This document shows, one piece after another, positions 8,670 through 17,978 of a DNA stretch of 64,000 nt. Below the pieces are notes generated by a model. The model was not told the DNA's origin. It ran no database searches and saw nothing but the letters and a program-made list of their open reading frames with translations. The stretch's first letter is position 1. The number at the start of each line of letters is the position of its first letter. Made by a program: the position numbers and the translations under genes. Origin of the DNA: Larkinella knui (GTDB lineage Bacteria > Bacteroidota > Bacteroidia > Cytophagales > Spirosomataceae); the NCBI RefSeq assembly GCF_003858645.1, contig NZ_RQJP01000001.1, positions 992,001 to 1,056,000 on the forward strand, in the 5' to 3' direction.

Positions 8670-10226
8670 ATGGACGCTGAAATTAAGTCAACCAAAACCG
8701 AAATTCTTGATCATAAAAATGCCGAAGCCGAGTTGGGTGGAGGCCAAAAGCGCATCGACGCCCAACATAAAAAAGGGAAGTTAACGGCCCGCGAGCGCAT
8801 TGCGCTGTTGGTCGATGAAGGCTCTTTCGAGGAAATCGGCAAATTCGTCATGCACCGCACCCGCGATTTTGGTCTGGACAAAGAGCATTACCTTGGCGAC
8901 GGTGTTGTAACGGGCTACGGCACCATCAACGGGCGATTGACGTACGTTTTTGCGCAGGATTTTACGGTTTTCGGGGGCGCTCTGTCCGAAACCCACGCCG
9001 AAAAGATCTGTAAAATTATGGATCTGGCCATGAAAAACGGCGCTCCGGTGGTCGGGCTGAACGATTCGGGTGGTGCCCGGATTCAGGAAGGCGTGTTGTC
9101 GCTGGCGGGGTATGCCGATATTTTCTATCGCAATACGCTGGCCTCGGGCGTCATTCCGCAGATTTCGGCGGTGATGGGGCCGTGCGCGGGTGGCGCGGTG
9201 TATTCACCCGCCATTACGGATTTCATTCTGATGGTCGAAAATACGTCCTACATGTTCGTTACAGGACCCAATGTGGTGAAAACCGTGACGCACGAGAATG
9301 TGACGGCCGAGGAACTGGGGGGCGCCAGCACGCACAGCACCAAATCCGGCGTTACCCATTTTGCCTGCGCCAACGAACTGGAATGCATTCAATACATCAA
9401 ACAATTGTTGAGTTATGTTCCGCAAAACTGTGAGGACGACCCGATACGACTGCCGTATGAACCGGCGGACGAAAACCGCCCGAAGCTGAACGCCATCATT
9501 CCTGAGAATCCCAATCAGCCGTACGACATGCGCGAGGTGATCGAGGAAATTGTCGATGCGGGCAGTTTTTTTGAAGTTCACAAGGCGTTTGCCGAAAACA
9601 TTGTGGTCGGTTTTGCCCGACTGGCGGGACGCAGCATCGGCGTTGTGGGCAACCAGCCGGCGATTCTGGCGGGGGTTCTGGACATCGACGCCAGCACCAA
9701 AGCCGCCCGTTTTGTTCGGTTTTGTGACAGTTTCAACATTCCGTTGCTGGTGCTGGAAGACGTCCCCGGTTTTTTGCCCGGAACCGACCAGGAGTGGAAC
9801 GCCATCATTACCAACGGCGCGAAGTTGCTCTACGCCTTCTGCGAAGCAACCGTGCCGCGTGTGACCGTCATCACGCGGAAGGCCTACGGCGGGGCTTATG
9901 ACGTGATGAATTCCAAGCACATCGGAGCCGACATGAACTACGCCTGGCCCACCGCCGAAATTGCCGTGATGGGGGCCAGCGGAGCTGCCGAAATCATCTT
10001 CAAACGCGAAATTGCCGAAGCCGCCGACCCACAGGCCCGGTTGCAGGAAAAGGTGCTGGATTATACCAACAAGTTCGCCAATCCGTACCGGGCTGCCCAC
10101 CGGGGCTATATCGATGAAGTCATTTACCCCGAACAAACCCGCCAGAAACTGATCCGGGCGTTTCAGATGCTGGAAAACAAAGTGGCGACCCTGCCGAAAA
10201 AGAAACACGGGAATATTCCGTTGTAA
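8670..10226 (+). CDS. Acyl-CoA carboxylase, carboxyltransferase subunit (propionyl/methylmalonyl type)
   Basis: The product (518 residues from ATG 8670) covers both halves of the carboxyltransferase domain. Recognisable blocks are [75 protein letters not shown] and [12 protein letters not shown], all typical of the biotin-dependent propionyl-CoA carboxylase beta chain, which moves carboxyl from carboxybiotin to acyl-CoA in the cytosol. No biotin carboxylase or carrier subunit gene is adjacent, so its partners are elsewhere. An upstream in-frame TTG at 8640 would add ten residues; the ATG is preferred. Confidence 0.93.
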   Translation: MDAEIKSTKTEILDHKNAEAELGGGQKRIDAQHKKGKLTARERIALLVDEGSFEEIGKFVMHRTRDFGLDKEHYLGDGVVTGYGTINGRLTYVFAQDFTVFGGALSETHAEKICKIMDLAMKNGAPVVGLNDSGGARIQEGVLSLAGYADIFYRNTLASGVIPQISAVMGPCAGGAVYSPAITDFILMVENTSYMFVTGPNVVKTVTHENVTAEELGGASTHSTKSGVTHFACANELECIQYIKQLLSYVPQNCEDDPIRLPYEPADENRPKLNAIIPENPNQPYDMREVIEEIVDAGSFFEVHKAFAENIVVGFARLAGRSIGVVGNQPAILAGVLDIDASTKAARFVRFCDSFNIPLLVLEDVPGFLPGTDQEWNAIITNGAKLLYAFCEATVPRVTVITRKAYGGAYDVMNSKHIGADMNYAWPTAEIAVMGASGAAEIIFKREIAEAADPQARLQEKVLDYTNKFANPYRAAHRGYIDEVIYPEQTRQKLIRAFQMLENKVATLPKKKHGNIPL

Positions 10227-10297
10227 GTAGTTAAAATGAGTTTAGGGTTTACCGTTTACAACTAGTTGCCACAACTCACCGTCTCGAATGCCAGTAA

Positions 10298-10570
10298 GCT
10301 TTTATTGAAGCGTTAAAAGATGACGATATGCAACAATTTATGTTATGGCTGATGCTCGAAATGGTTCCATGATTGAAGATCAAGAAGGTCAGGTTAAAGC
10401 GGTTACCTATGACTTTGTGCAGTTCGACTATGCGATGAATATTGGCTTTAATCCCATGAATAAAGTTGGAGATGGTTTAGAATTGGAAGAATGCTTTCGA
10501 TAGTCCTGATAAGGTGAAAAAACTTCCTGTATTAAAACCATTAAAAGATTTTCTAGACCCCTTCTTCATA
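10298..10570 (+). pseudogene. Frame-broken remnant of an unknown gene
   Basis: Three overlapping reading frames here look like pieces of one protein joined by frameshifts: AFIEALKDDDMQQF (from about 10298), then MADARNGSMIEDQEGQVKAV onward (10345-10503, stop TAG), then NAFDSPDKVKKLPVLKPLKD (from about 10490). Each piece has plausible composition, and the DNA is visibly richer in A and T than the flanking genes. No intact start-to-stop gene results, apart from the middle piece of 52 codons. I do not recognise the family. It could be a decayed transferred gene, or the middle ORF could be a genuine small gene. The 3' part runs into the end of the convergent isomerase gene. Confidence 0.35.
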
Positions 10571-10594
10571 AAAACCCATACTTGGCTCTTCAAC

Positions 10595-11506
10595 TCAAAA
10601 ATACGCTTTCATTGCTTTTGGATAGTGAGGAATGGCCAGTTCTGGTTCGGCAATATCGGGGTGCCAGAGTTTTTCCCACTCAAAACTGTAGTAACCTTCG
10701 TATTTTCCGGCTTTCAGCGAATCGATGGCTTCCCGAAGCGGAGCGTCACCCTGGCCCAGCAAAACATACTGGTGCTTCCCGTTTGCCAGCCGGGCGTCTT
10801 TGACGTGCACATGCCGGATATACGGTTTCAGCTTCTGATATACCTCCGCCGGCGCTTCGTGCGCGTCGGCCCACATGTTGAAAATATCCCAGATCAGGCC
10901 CACTTTCGGGTGTTTGGCGGCTTGCATGATCTGAATCAACAGGTCGCTTCGGGTTAGTTCGCCATGTGACTCGAGCAGCACCGCAACTGAACTGTTTTTC
11001 GCATGATCGCCCAGGGTTAACAGGCCATCGCTGATGAGTTGAAGCGTGGCTTCCCGACTTTGGTCGGCCGGGAGCTGGTCGGGAAAAACGCGGACGTATG
11101 GGCAGTCGAGCTGTTGAGCCAGGTCGATAAATCGCCGGGCTTCGTCCAGGTTTTTGGCGCTCTTGCCAGCATCGGCATGGTGCAGTTGAGCCGACGAACC
11201 GAGATTGCAAATCCGGATGCCCCGGTCGGCAAACCGGGTGCGGGTTTCGCGGGCCTTGCTGGCCGTGTTGAAAGCCGGGCTTTTGGTCAGATCCAGTTCG
11301 CCCGCCAGCCCCCGGAATTCAACTGCCTGGTAGCCCGCCGAAACGGCCGTTTTCAGGATCGTGTCCAGGTCCCATTTGGGGCAGCCCAGTGTCGAAAAAG
11401 CAAGGGGCGGTTGTTTTGAATCGAAACCGGATAAGGTTCCTAGGAAAGCAGTTGCCAGCCCGGCAGCGGTTGTTTTGAGGGCAGAACGGCGAGTCAGGTG
11501 TGTCAT
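10595..11506 (-). CDS. Exported sugar phosphate isomerase/epimerase-like TIM barrel protein
   Basis: The 303-residue product starts MTHLTRRSALKTTAAGLATA, a twin-arginine signal of the kind seen on many exported Bacteroidota sugar enzymes. The mature part fits the xylose isomerase-like TIM barrel (AP endonuclease family 2): AFSTLGCPKWDLDTILKTA, GYQAVEFRG, VAVLLESHGELTR, PKVGLIWDIFNMW and HVHVKDARLANGKHQYVLLG, with His, Glu and Asp residues in the usual metal-binding places. It probably acts on a sugar or polyol in the periplasm. The substrate is not readable. Confidence 0.85.
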   Translation of the reverse strand: MTHLTRRSALKTTAAGLATAFLGTLSGFDSKQPPLAFSTLGCPKWDLDTILKTAVSAGYQAVEFRGLAGELDLTKSPAFNTASKARETRTRFADRGIRICNLGSSAQLHHADAGKSAKNLDEARRFIDLAQQLDCPYVRVFPDQLPADQSREATLQLISDGLLTLGDHAKNSSVAVLLESHGELTRSDLLIQIMQAAKHPKVGLIWDIFNMWADAHEAPAEVYQKLKPYIRHVHVKDARLANGKHQYVLLGQGDAPLREAIDSLKAGKYEGYYSFEWEKLWHPDIAEPELAIPHYPKAMKAYF

Positions 11507-11846
11507 CGTGAAGCGCAGGGCGTGTTAGTTTGTTCGTTAATTCAGTGGGATTTACCCGTTGGCATTCCAATACCTATAAACCGGTTAAACCGCCATCTTT
11601 ACTCGTTATCGGGTATTTTTTGAACCGTTGATTTTATCAGCGTATGCTGAATGCCAGAATATACTAAAAGGCTTTTTCCGTACAGAAGGCTTCTGGCGTC
11701 ATAAATCACTAAATTTTTTACCGTTTAGAAAAAAATATATACTATTCGTGGGGGGAAACTACCGTTTGGGTGTCTTCAAGTCAGTTGCAGTAGATACGGG
11801 TTTAAAAAAGAGTAGTAGATTTGCCAAGAAAAACTGACGCAACTAC
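11507..11846. other. 340-base intergenic region with divergent promoters
   Basis: This region lies between the divergent isomerase-like and sigma-factor genes. It is AT-rich, especially 11700-11846. One 69-codon open frame (11628-11837) looks non-coding. Apart from the -7 box listed separately at 11816, I see nothing definite. Confidence 0.5.
11816..11823 (+). promoter_or_regulatory. Candidate -7 box for the sigma-factor gene
   Basis: TAGATTTG matches the Bacteroidota -7 consensus TAnnTTTG exactly and lies 23 bases before the GTG start at 11847. A convincing -33 element is not visible at the usual distance, so the assignment rests on the -7 box alone. Confidence 0.45.
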
Positions 11847-12428
11847 GTGCAACCAACCGATCAGGAATTAATTCATGCGATACGTCTGGGCAACGAGCCA
11901 GCGTTTGAGGCCGTTTTTCGGCAGCATTACGCCCCGTTGTGCCAGTATGCCCGCACCTTCCTGCACGATTGGGATGATGCCGAAGAAACCGTGCAGGCGG
12001 TTTTTCTGGCGGTTTGGGAAAAACGTGATAGTCTGGAAATTACGGTTTCGTTGAAATCCTATCTGTTTCGTTCGGTCCACAACCGCTGCCTGAATCGCAT
12101 CCGGCATTTGTCGGTGCAGTCCGAACACCGCGAACAGGCGGCTTATGAAGTCGAGATGTACCAGTCGTCGGCGGAAGCGCCCATGCAGACGTTGATTGCC
12201 GATGAATTGTCGGATCGTTTGCAGGTGGCCATTCAGCGATTGCCGGAACAATGCCGGTTGATTTTTTCGATGAGCCGGTTTGAAGAAATGAAGTACCAGG
12301 AAATTGCCGATCAACTCGGTCTATCCATCAAAACGGTGGAAAACCAGATCGGAAAAGCATTGCGTATTTTACGGACAGAACTGGCTGATTATCTGCCGAC
12401 AGTACTGTTCTTTCTGTTTTTAAACTAA
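11847..12428 (+). CDS. ECF-type RNA polymerase sigma factor (FecI-like)
   Basis: The 193-residue protein has sigma region 2 (about 20-90: FEAVFRQHYAPLCQYA, DAEETVQAVFLAVW) and region 4 (about 125-185: LPEQCRLIFSMSRFEEMKYQEIADQL followed by SIKTVENQIGKALRILR), the standard ECF layout of Bacteroidota. The start is a GTG at 11847. A FecR anti-sigma gene follows after about 100 bases and then an STN-domain gene, so this is probably the sigma factor of a trans-envelope signalling cassette that redirects transcription when the outer-membrane partner binds its ligand. Confidence 0.92.
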   Translation: MQPTDQELIHAIRLGNEPAFEAVFRQHYAPLCQYARTFLHDWDDAEETVQAVFLAVWEKRDSLEITVSLKSYLFRSVHNRCLNRIRHLSVQSEHREQAAYEVEMYQSSAEAPMQTLIADELSDRLQVAIQRLPEQCRLIFSMSRFEEMKYQEIADQLGLSIKTVENQIGKALRILRTELADYLPTVLFFLFLN

Positions 12429-12530
12429 GACGCTGGAGGTCAGACAAGAGGGTATAGCCTACAATGCGCTGATAACAAGTGGTTTTTTGTCACTGCTCTC
12501 TGGTCTTAAATCGTTATTCTGTAAAAATAA

Positions 12531-13616
12531 ATGCCTGATCAACCCGAAAACCGAATCGACGACGACCTGCTGGGAAAATTCCTGGCTGGGGAGACGGATG
12601 CTGCCGAGTCGGAGCGGGTACGGCGCTGGCTGGATCAGGACAACTCCGAACGCCAGGAATTCGACCGCTTTGAGAAGATCTGGAATACCGCCGGGAAAGT
12701 AGGCCCGAAAACCGATCCCGCATCGATTCCCGTCAATACCGATGCGGCCTGGCAAAAAATGCGCGGTAAAATTCGGACGCAAGCCGCAACGGCCGTTGAT
12801 CCCACACCCGCCGACAGCATCCCGGAACCCGTTATAAAACCGCTGCCCGTTCAGCCGGTTCACACCCACCGGACTACAACCTGGTGGCAGTCACCGGTTT
12901 GGGCCGTTGCCGCTACGGTGGTTCTTTTATCAGGTCTGCTCTGGTTTTTCCGGAAAGAAACCCAGACTGTTCCCGTCGTCCAGGTGGCTGCGGTGACGTC
13001 TACGGATAAAATCGAGAAGATCTTACCGGATGGCAGCCGGGTGCTGCTCAATCGGGACAGCAAACTTACCTATCCGGAATCGTTTGCCGACGACAGCCGC
13101 GAGGTCAGCCTGGTGGGCGAAGCTTATTTCGATGTGAAACCCGACCCCGAGAAACCTTTCCGGATTCACGTTCGCAACACCACCGTTCAGGTTTTGGGAA
13201 CGTCGTTCAGCATCCGGTCCTATACCGCGGATGTCCGCGTGGCGGTTCGGACCGGGAAAGTGAAATTTTCGGCGAAAGATAAAGAAGTGACGCTGATCAA
13301 AGACCAGCAGGCGGTTTTTTACGCGAAGAAAGATACGATCATCAAGGCACCCCGATTCGATGCGAATTCAATGGCTTTCCAAACCGGGCGACTCGTCTTC
13401 GAAAGAGAACCGATGAGCAAAGTGGTTGAAACACTCAATGAAGTGTATCACGCCGATATTCACCTGGCCAATGCGGAGCTCGGCAATTGCCTCTATTCGG
13501 GGACATTTAAGAATGAAAACTTAGAATATGTGCTGAAAACGACGGAGGAAGCGATGAATTTGCGGAGTCGGCGGGAGGGAAACCGGATCATTCTGGATGG
13601 CGGGCCGTGCAAGTAA
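12531..13616 (+). CDS. FecR-family anti-sigma factor
   Basis: The 361-residue product has a cytoplasmic N-terminal segment (1-118) with an anti-sigma-like helical region (LLGKFLAGETDAAESERVRR), one membrane segment at about 122-140 (SPVWAVAATVVLLSGLLWFF), the FecR domain (about 155-255: ILPDGSRVLLNRDSKLTYPE, GEAYFDVK, FRIHVRNTTVQVLGTSFSI) and a C-terminal DUF4974 region (RLVFEREPMSKVVETLNEVY). FecR proteins hold the ECF sigma factor and receive a signal from an STN domain of an outer-membrane protein; the next gene encodes one. Confidence 0.94.
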   Translation: MPDQPENRIDDDLLGKFLAGETDAAESERVRRWLDQDNSERQEFDRFEKIWNTAGKVGPKTDPASIPVNTDAAWQKMRGKIRTQAATAVDPTPADSIPEPVIKPLPVQPVHTHRTTTWWQSPVWAVAATVVLLSGLLWFFRKETQTVPVVQVAAVTSTDKIEKILPDGSRVLLNRDSKLTYPESFADDSREVSLVGEAYFDVKPDPEKPFRIHVRNTTVQVLGTSFSIRSYTADVRVAVRTGKVKFSAKDKEVTLIKDQQAVFYAKKDTIIKAPRFDANSMAFQTGRLVFEREPMSKVVETLNEVYHADIHLANAELGNCLYSGTFKNENLEYVLKTTEEAMNLRSRREGNRIILDGGPCK

Positions 13617-13706
13617 GGCATTCGAAAAACAGCTCCGGAATGTGTGCCAGCATAGGGGTAATGACTTTTCAGGGTGTCATCCATACACACGTACCACACA
13701 CGTAAA

Positions 13707-15674
13707 ATGTACCCGATCCGTTTATTGTTTTCGCTGATTTTCTGTGCGCTCCTTCGATCCGCTGTTGCCCAGTCGACACCACCGCTCGAACGGGTGATTT
13801 CGGTCGATTTTTCCAACGAGCGACTGGAAAATGCCCTGAAAATCATCAGTACCAAAGGCCAGTTTTCATTTGCCTACAATGCCGCTCTCATCAATCCCAA
13901 CAGCACGCTGAGCCTGCGGACCACCAATTCCGTCCGGGCGATCATGAATCAGATTTTTCGGGGAACGATCACCTATAAATCCCGCGGTAACCACATCATT
14001 CTGCAAAAAGCCGAGCTTCCCGACGAAGCGCCCAAGAGTTTTTTTCTGGACGGATACGTCACCGACCGCCAGACCGGCCAGAAAGTCAGTCAGGTCAGTA
14101 TTTACGAAAAAACCACGCTGGCATCGACGGTTTCCAATCCGTACGGCTATTACCGGATCAAATTGTCGACCGATATTGCTTCCGTGCGCCTGGAGGTCCG
14201 GCGGAAGTATTATTTCTCGGAAACCGTTGCCATCAACGCGCGGCAATCTCATAAACTCGATATTGGCCTGACCCCCTTGCCATTGCCGACGACGTTACAG
14301 CCGATGACCGTCCGGACGTCGATCGATACCACCCGCCCGACCCCCATCATGCCGCAGCCGGTAGCCGTCACCATCCCGGTTGATTCGACTCCCCAGCCCC
14401 GGACCAGCAACCCCACGATCTGGGACCGCAGCAAGTCGGTGCTGGAAGAAACCCGGAGCGATTTTGCCGACTGGTTCAAAACCACCAAGCAAGCCGTTCA
14501 CGATGCCAACCTGGCGGGCGATACGATTTACCGCGACATGCAGTTTTCGCTGTTTCCGTTTATTGGAACCAACCACACGCTGAGTGGACGGGTAATCAAC
14601 CAGTATTCGTTTAACCTCGTCGCCGGGTATTCTCTGGGCGTCAGAAGTCTGGAGGTGGGCGGTTTCCTGAACCTGGTTCGGGGTGAGGTCGGCGGGGTAC
14701 AGGTGGCCGGTTTTGGCAATGTGGTTGGCGAGCACGTCAATGGCGTTCAGGCCGCCGGTTTTCTCAACGGGGTTCGGGGCAACGTACTGGGCGTGCAGGC
14801 TGCGGGGTTTGGCAACACCGTATTGGGGACCGTTCAGGGCATTCAGGCGGCCGGTTTTTACAATATGACGATGGGGAAAATGTCGGAAAGTATTCAGGCG
14901 GCCGGTTTTGGCAACATCGTTGCCGATGAAATTAGCGGTTTTCAACTGGCCGGTTTTACCAACATTGCCGCCCGATCGATGACCGGTTTTCAATTGGCCG
15001 GATATGGAAACGTCACCGGTGGAAACATGGCCGGTTTTCAACTGGCCGGTTTTACCAATTTTGCCGTTGGCGAACTTTCGGGCTGGCAACTCAGTGGTTT
15101 CCTCAATTACGCGGGCAAGGTGAACCGGGGGCATCAGATCGGGGTCATCAACATTGCCGGATCGTCGGAAACCACGCCATTCGGTTTGTTCAGTTACGTG
15201 CACCGCAACGGCTACCGGCGTCTGGAAATCTCGACAGACGAAGTGATGACCACCAATCTGACCTTCAAAACCGGTGTTCGGCGATTTTATAACATCTTTA
15301 CGGGCGGTTCCAATCTGGGTATGGCGGGAAAACCGCTCTGGAGTTTGGGGTACGGCCTGGGCACGGCGGTGGATCTGAAACGTGGCTGGATGCTGAATTT
15401 CGACTTAACTGGCCAGGTCCTCAGCGGAGAAAACCGCTATACCTGGGAGGACTGGAATTCGCTGATTCGCCTGAATCTGGGTATCGAGAAAAAGCTGAGC
15501 CGGCGGATCGCTCTGGCCGTTGGCCCGTCCGTCAACGGGTACCTGACCGATTATACCCGCACCAAACCGGCCACCCGATTTGATGTGCCGCTGTTTGGCA
15601 ACTCCGTCACTAATGTCAATACGTACTCGGCGGGCTGGCTGGGTTTTCAGGCGGCTTTACGGTTTTGTAATTAG
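13707..15674 (+). CDS. STN-domain protein with a 16-residue surface-repeat domain
   Basis: From the ATG at 13707 the product has 655 residues: a signal peptide (to about AVAQ), an STN domain (about 28-95, ISVDFSNERLENALKIISTK), a carboxypeptidase-like regulatory domain (about 110-190), a linker rich in Thr/Pro, then about ten units of a 16-residue repeat (about 311-485) with the core GxQxAGFxN, such as GVQAAGFLNGVRGNVL and GFQLAGFTNIAARSMT. This repeat resembles the LA_2272-type surface repeat. A C-terminal strand-rich segment follows. It is the third gene of the sigma/FecR cassette, in the place usually held by a SusC/TonB receptor. A GTG at 13674 could add eleven residues but would bury the signal peptide. 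Confidence 0.8.
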   Translation: MYPIRLLFSLIFCALLRSAVAQSTPPLERVISVDFSNERLENALKIISTKGQFSFAYNAALINPNSTLSLRTTNSVRAIMNQIFRGTITYKSRGNHIILQKAELPDEAPKSFFLDGYVTDRQTGQKVSQVSIYEKTTLASTVSNPYGYYRIKLSTDIASVRLEVRRKYYFSETVAINARQSHKLDIGLTPLPLPTTLQPMTVRTSIDTTRPTPIMPQPVAVTIPVDSTPQPRTSNPTIWDRSKSVLEETRSDFADWFKTTKQAVHDANLAGDTIYRDMQFSLFPFIGTNHTLSGRVINQYSFNLVAGYSLGVRSLEVGGFLNLVRGEVGGVQVAGFGNVVGEHVNGVQAAGFLNGVRGNVLGVQAAGFGNTVLGTVQGIQAAGFYNMTMGKMSESIQAAGFGNIVADEISGFQLAGFTNIAARSMTGFQLAGYGNVTGGNMAGFQLAGFTNFAVGELSGWQLSGFLNYAGKVNRGHQIGVINIAGSSETTPFGLFSYVHRNGYRRLEISTDEVMTTNLTFKTGVRRFYNIFTGGSNLGMAGKPLWSLGYGLGTAVDLKRGWMLNFDLTGQVLSGENRYTWEDWNSLIRLNLGIEKKLSRRIALAVGPSVNGYLTDYTRTKPATRFDVPLFGNSVTNVNTYSAGWLGFQAALRFCN

Positions 15675-15696
15675 CCGAAACTCAATTCGGGAAGCG

Positions 15697-16422
15697 TTAT
15701 TTTATCCACAATTTATTCTTTACAACCTGCTGAATGATTTGTTCCCGATAATTCCGGCTGATGGGAATTCGGTGTGATTTAATCATGATTTCATTTCCAT
15801 CGATGGCGTCAATTTTATCGATGGAAACGATGTAGGATTTATGCACTCTGATAAACGATTTGCTGTCTAAATTCTGCTCCAGATTTTTCAGGTAAAGAAG
15901 CGTTACATACTTTCCCTTTTGCGTGAAAATAATAACGTAATTTTGCATTCCCTGAATATACAGAATGTCATCAAAAACTATTTTCTCGTATTTATTATCA
16001 CATTTTATAAAGAAGTACTGATCCGTCTGACCAGCCGTTTCAATTCCGGTTGAAACGGCTTTGGTAATGAGCTGGTAATAGTCTTTCGCTTTACTAACGG
16101 CCTTATAAAACCGGTCGAAAGTGATGGGTTTCAATAAATAATCCAGCACGTTTAATTGAAAACTTTCCAGCGCATAACTCGGAAATGCCGTAGTAATGAT
16201 AACAATAGGTGAATTTTGTACCGTTTTTAAAAAATCGATACCGTTCATTTTAGGCATCTGAATATCCAGAAAAAGCAAATCGATTTTATGTTCGCTTACT
16301 AAGTTAAGTAGCTCGACGGGATTTTGACAGGTCTGGACCAGATTTAAAAAATCGACTTCTCTTACATAATTAGCGATTCCCTCACGGGCCAGCGGTTCAT
16401 CGTCAATAATTACACAGTTCAT
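15697..16422 (-). CDS. LytTR-family response regulator (second copy)
   Basis: The 241-residue protein has a receiver domain (VIIDDEPLAREG, phospho-acceptor Asp about 53 in LLFLDIQMP, YLLKPITFDRF) and a C-terminal LytTR domain (about 135-241, with FIKCDNKYEKIVFDDILYI and FIRVHKSYIVSIDKID). Its kinase gene lies 49 bases upstream on the same strand. The pair is noticeably richer in A and T, with many Lys, Asn and Ile codons, than the genes on either side. The STN protein gene ends convergently 22 bases away. Targets unknown; the divergent TonB receptor is a candidate. Confidence 0.92.
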   Translation of the reverse strand: MNCVIIDDEPLAREGIANYVREVDFLNLVQTCQNPVELLNLVSEHKIDLLFLDIQMPKMNGIDFLKTVQNSPIVIITTAFPSYALESFQLNVLDYLLKPITFDRFYKAVSKAKDYYQLITKAVSTGIETAGQTDQYFFIKCDNKYEKIVFDDILYIQGMQNYVIIFTQKGKYVTLLYLKNLEQNLDSKSFIRVHKSYIVSIDKIDAIDGNEIMIKSHRIPISRNYREQIIQQVVKNKLWIK

Positions 16423-16471
16423 TCTCGTATTTGTTTATAAAACCGGCTCATCGGCCAGAATGATCCGGTTT

Positions 16472-17605
16472 TTAAATGGATTTTTCCATCAATTCAGACA
16501 CTTCAAGCGCCGAAAGCGTTAACCGAAGTTCGACATCAAAGCGATGCTCGTTCGACTGAATAGCCAGAACATAGTGTTCCGGATAAAGTAGATCTAACCT
16601 GCGCTGCACATTTTTATTTCCAATGCCCCCGTAGCGAATCACCTCGGTAATCCCCCCGTGCGAAGCACTGTTCGATACGTTGAAAGTCAGTTTTTCCTGA
16701 TCAACCCCGAGTCGTATGGAAATCCAGTTGGGTTGGTCGGCATGTTTGGAAACATGTTTAAAGGCATTTTCCACAAAATTCATCAATATAAAAGGGGCTA
16801 TCTCCAGATGCCTACTGAGCTGTATTTCAGTTTGAAAAGTAACTTCAATATTGTTGTTTTGCCGAAGTTTTTCCAATTCAATAAAGTTTTCCAGGTACGC
16901 TATTTCTTTGTTGAGTGAAATTTTCTGGTCATTGCATTCGTACAACTGGTGCCGCAGTAACTCGGAAAATTTAGCCAGCGAATTGGAGGCCATGTCCGGA
17001 TTCTTATGAATCAAAAAAAAGATGGAATTGATGGTATTAAACAAAAAGTGAGGATTAAACTGGTATTTTAAAAACTTCAACTCGGTCTCCAGATTTTCTT
17101 TCTCCAGCAGCTGTTGCCTCTGACGGGACTGAACCCAGTTCTTGGTCAGCTTTATGCTCATTGCCAGGGTCATACTGGCTACGGTCGACGGCAAAGCATT
17201 GCCCAGAAATCGATAAAAACAATCCGCTTCCGTTCCTCCGCCATACAATTCTGCCAGGGTCTTTCCGGATAAATAGGCACTTAAATAATACCCGGGAATA
17301 ATGAGGAGTGAAGCGATGGCAATGGTAAGGAGGAGGTAAAAAATGTACTCGGTAAACCGGTTTTTTTCCAGGTACTTCGGAATAAGGTAGTACAGATTGA
17401 AATAAGCAGCCAGCGCCTGAAAAATAAAATAAAAAAGAAACTTTACGGAAAAAGGCGTAAAAAAGATGCTTGTGGCGGCTTTAAATGGGTTGCCTATGGC
17501 AATAACCCACCAGAGATAATTATATAGAAACCAAAACGGAATGTGATAAAGCTTATACTTGATAAACCAGTTCTGGGTTGAAGTTGTAAACGTCGAAGCT
17601 TTCAT
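16472..17605 (-). CDS. LytS-type sensor histidine kinase (second copy)
   Basis: This 377-residue protein has about four hydrophobic segments (22-155), a coiled linker rich in Gln/Glu, then the His_kinase core FLKYQFNPHFLFNTIN with the phospho-acceptor His about 186, and an HATPase domain (FVENAFKHV, IGNKNVQRRLDLLYP). It pairs with the LytTR regulator 49 bases downstream. The two share the low GC content noted for the regulator gene. The 373-base region upstream also drives the divergent TonB receptor gene. Confidence 0.92.
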   Translation of the reverse strand: MKASTFTTSTQNWFIKYKLYHIPFWFLYNYLWWVIAIGNPFKAATSIFFTPFSVKFLFYFIFQALAAYFNLYYLIPKYLEKNRFTEYIFYLLLTIAIASLLIIPGYYLSAYLSGKTLAELYGGGTEADCFYRFLGNALPSTVASMTLAMSIKLTKNWVQSRQRQQLLEKENLETELKFLKYQFNPHFLFNTINSIFFLIHKNPDMASNSLAKFSELLRHQLYECNDQKISLNKEIAYLENFIELEKLRQNNNIEVTFQTEIQLSRHLEIAPFILMNFVENAFKHVSKHADQPNWISIRLGVDQEKLTFNVSNSASHGGITEVIRYGGIGNKNVQRRLDLLYPEHYVLAIQSNEHRFDVELRLTLSALEVSELMEKSI

Positions 17606-17978
17606 TTCATGAAAGATTAACCCGCACAGGTTTTTTAGACTGGGGTTTTTGAATCACTTCCCATCTTCTCAGGAAGAAAAATAATCTCTAACATAACCGA
17701 TTAGAGACTGATTTATTCAATTTATGGGTAAAATGCCTTAACTAATTGACAAAAGGGCGGTGTTGCTGTATGAAAGGTATTGCCATAAGTATAGGCTGGG
17801 GTATTCATTTCAAATCAGCCCGGTTGTTCAGTAGGTAAGTACTGGATGATAATGTCCGAAAAAGCTGGCCGGTTTTGAGCCGGTTATTGGTCAATAAAAA
17901 TTGAATAAAAAAATACGTTCGGCATAGGGGAAAGTTCGTCGATAGCTGTCATACCGGCATATCTACAACACAAATAAT
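17606..17978. other. 373-base divergent intergenic region
   Basis: This region lies between the LytS-type kinase (minus) and the TonB receptor (plus). It is AT-rich. A short inverted repeat TCTCTAA/TTAGAGA lies around 17685-17708, and the word GCCGGTT is repeated around 17870. No clear TAnnTTTG box was found. It presumably holds both promoters. Confidence 0.4.

Noticed and set aside
9204-10208. 334-codon ORF opposite the carboxylase gene
   Set aside because: Antisense shadow; the plus-strand gene has clear conserved motifs.
11628-11837. 69-codon ORF before the sigma-factor gene
   Set aside because: Composition looks non-coding, it overlaps the candidate promoter, and no family is apparent.
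14295-15203. 302-codon minus-strand ORF with a repeated KTGQLKT pattern
   Set aside because: It mirrors the 16-residue repeat domain of the STN protein on the opposite strand; repeats make long antisense frames easy.
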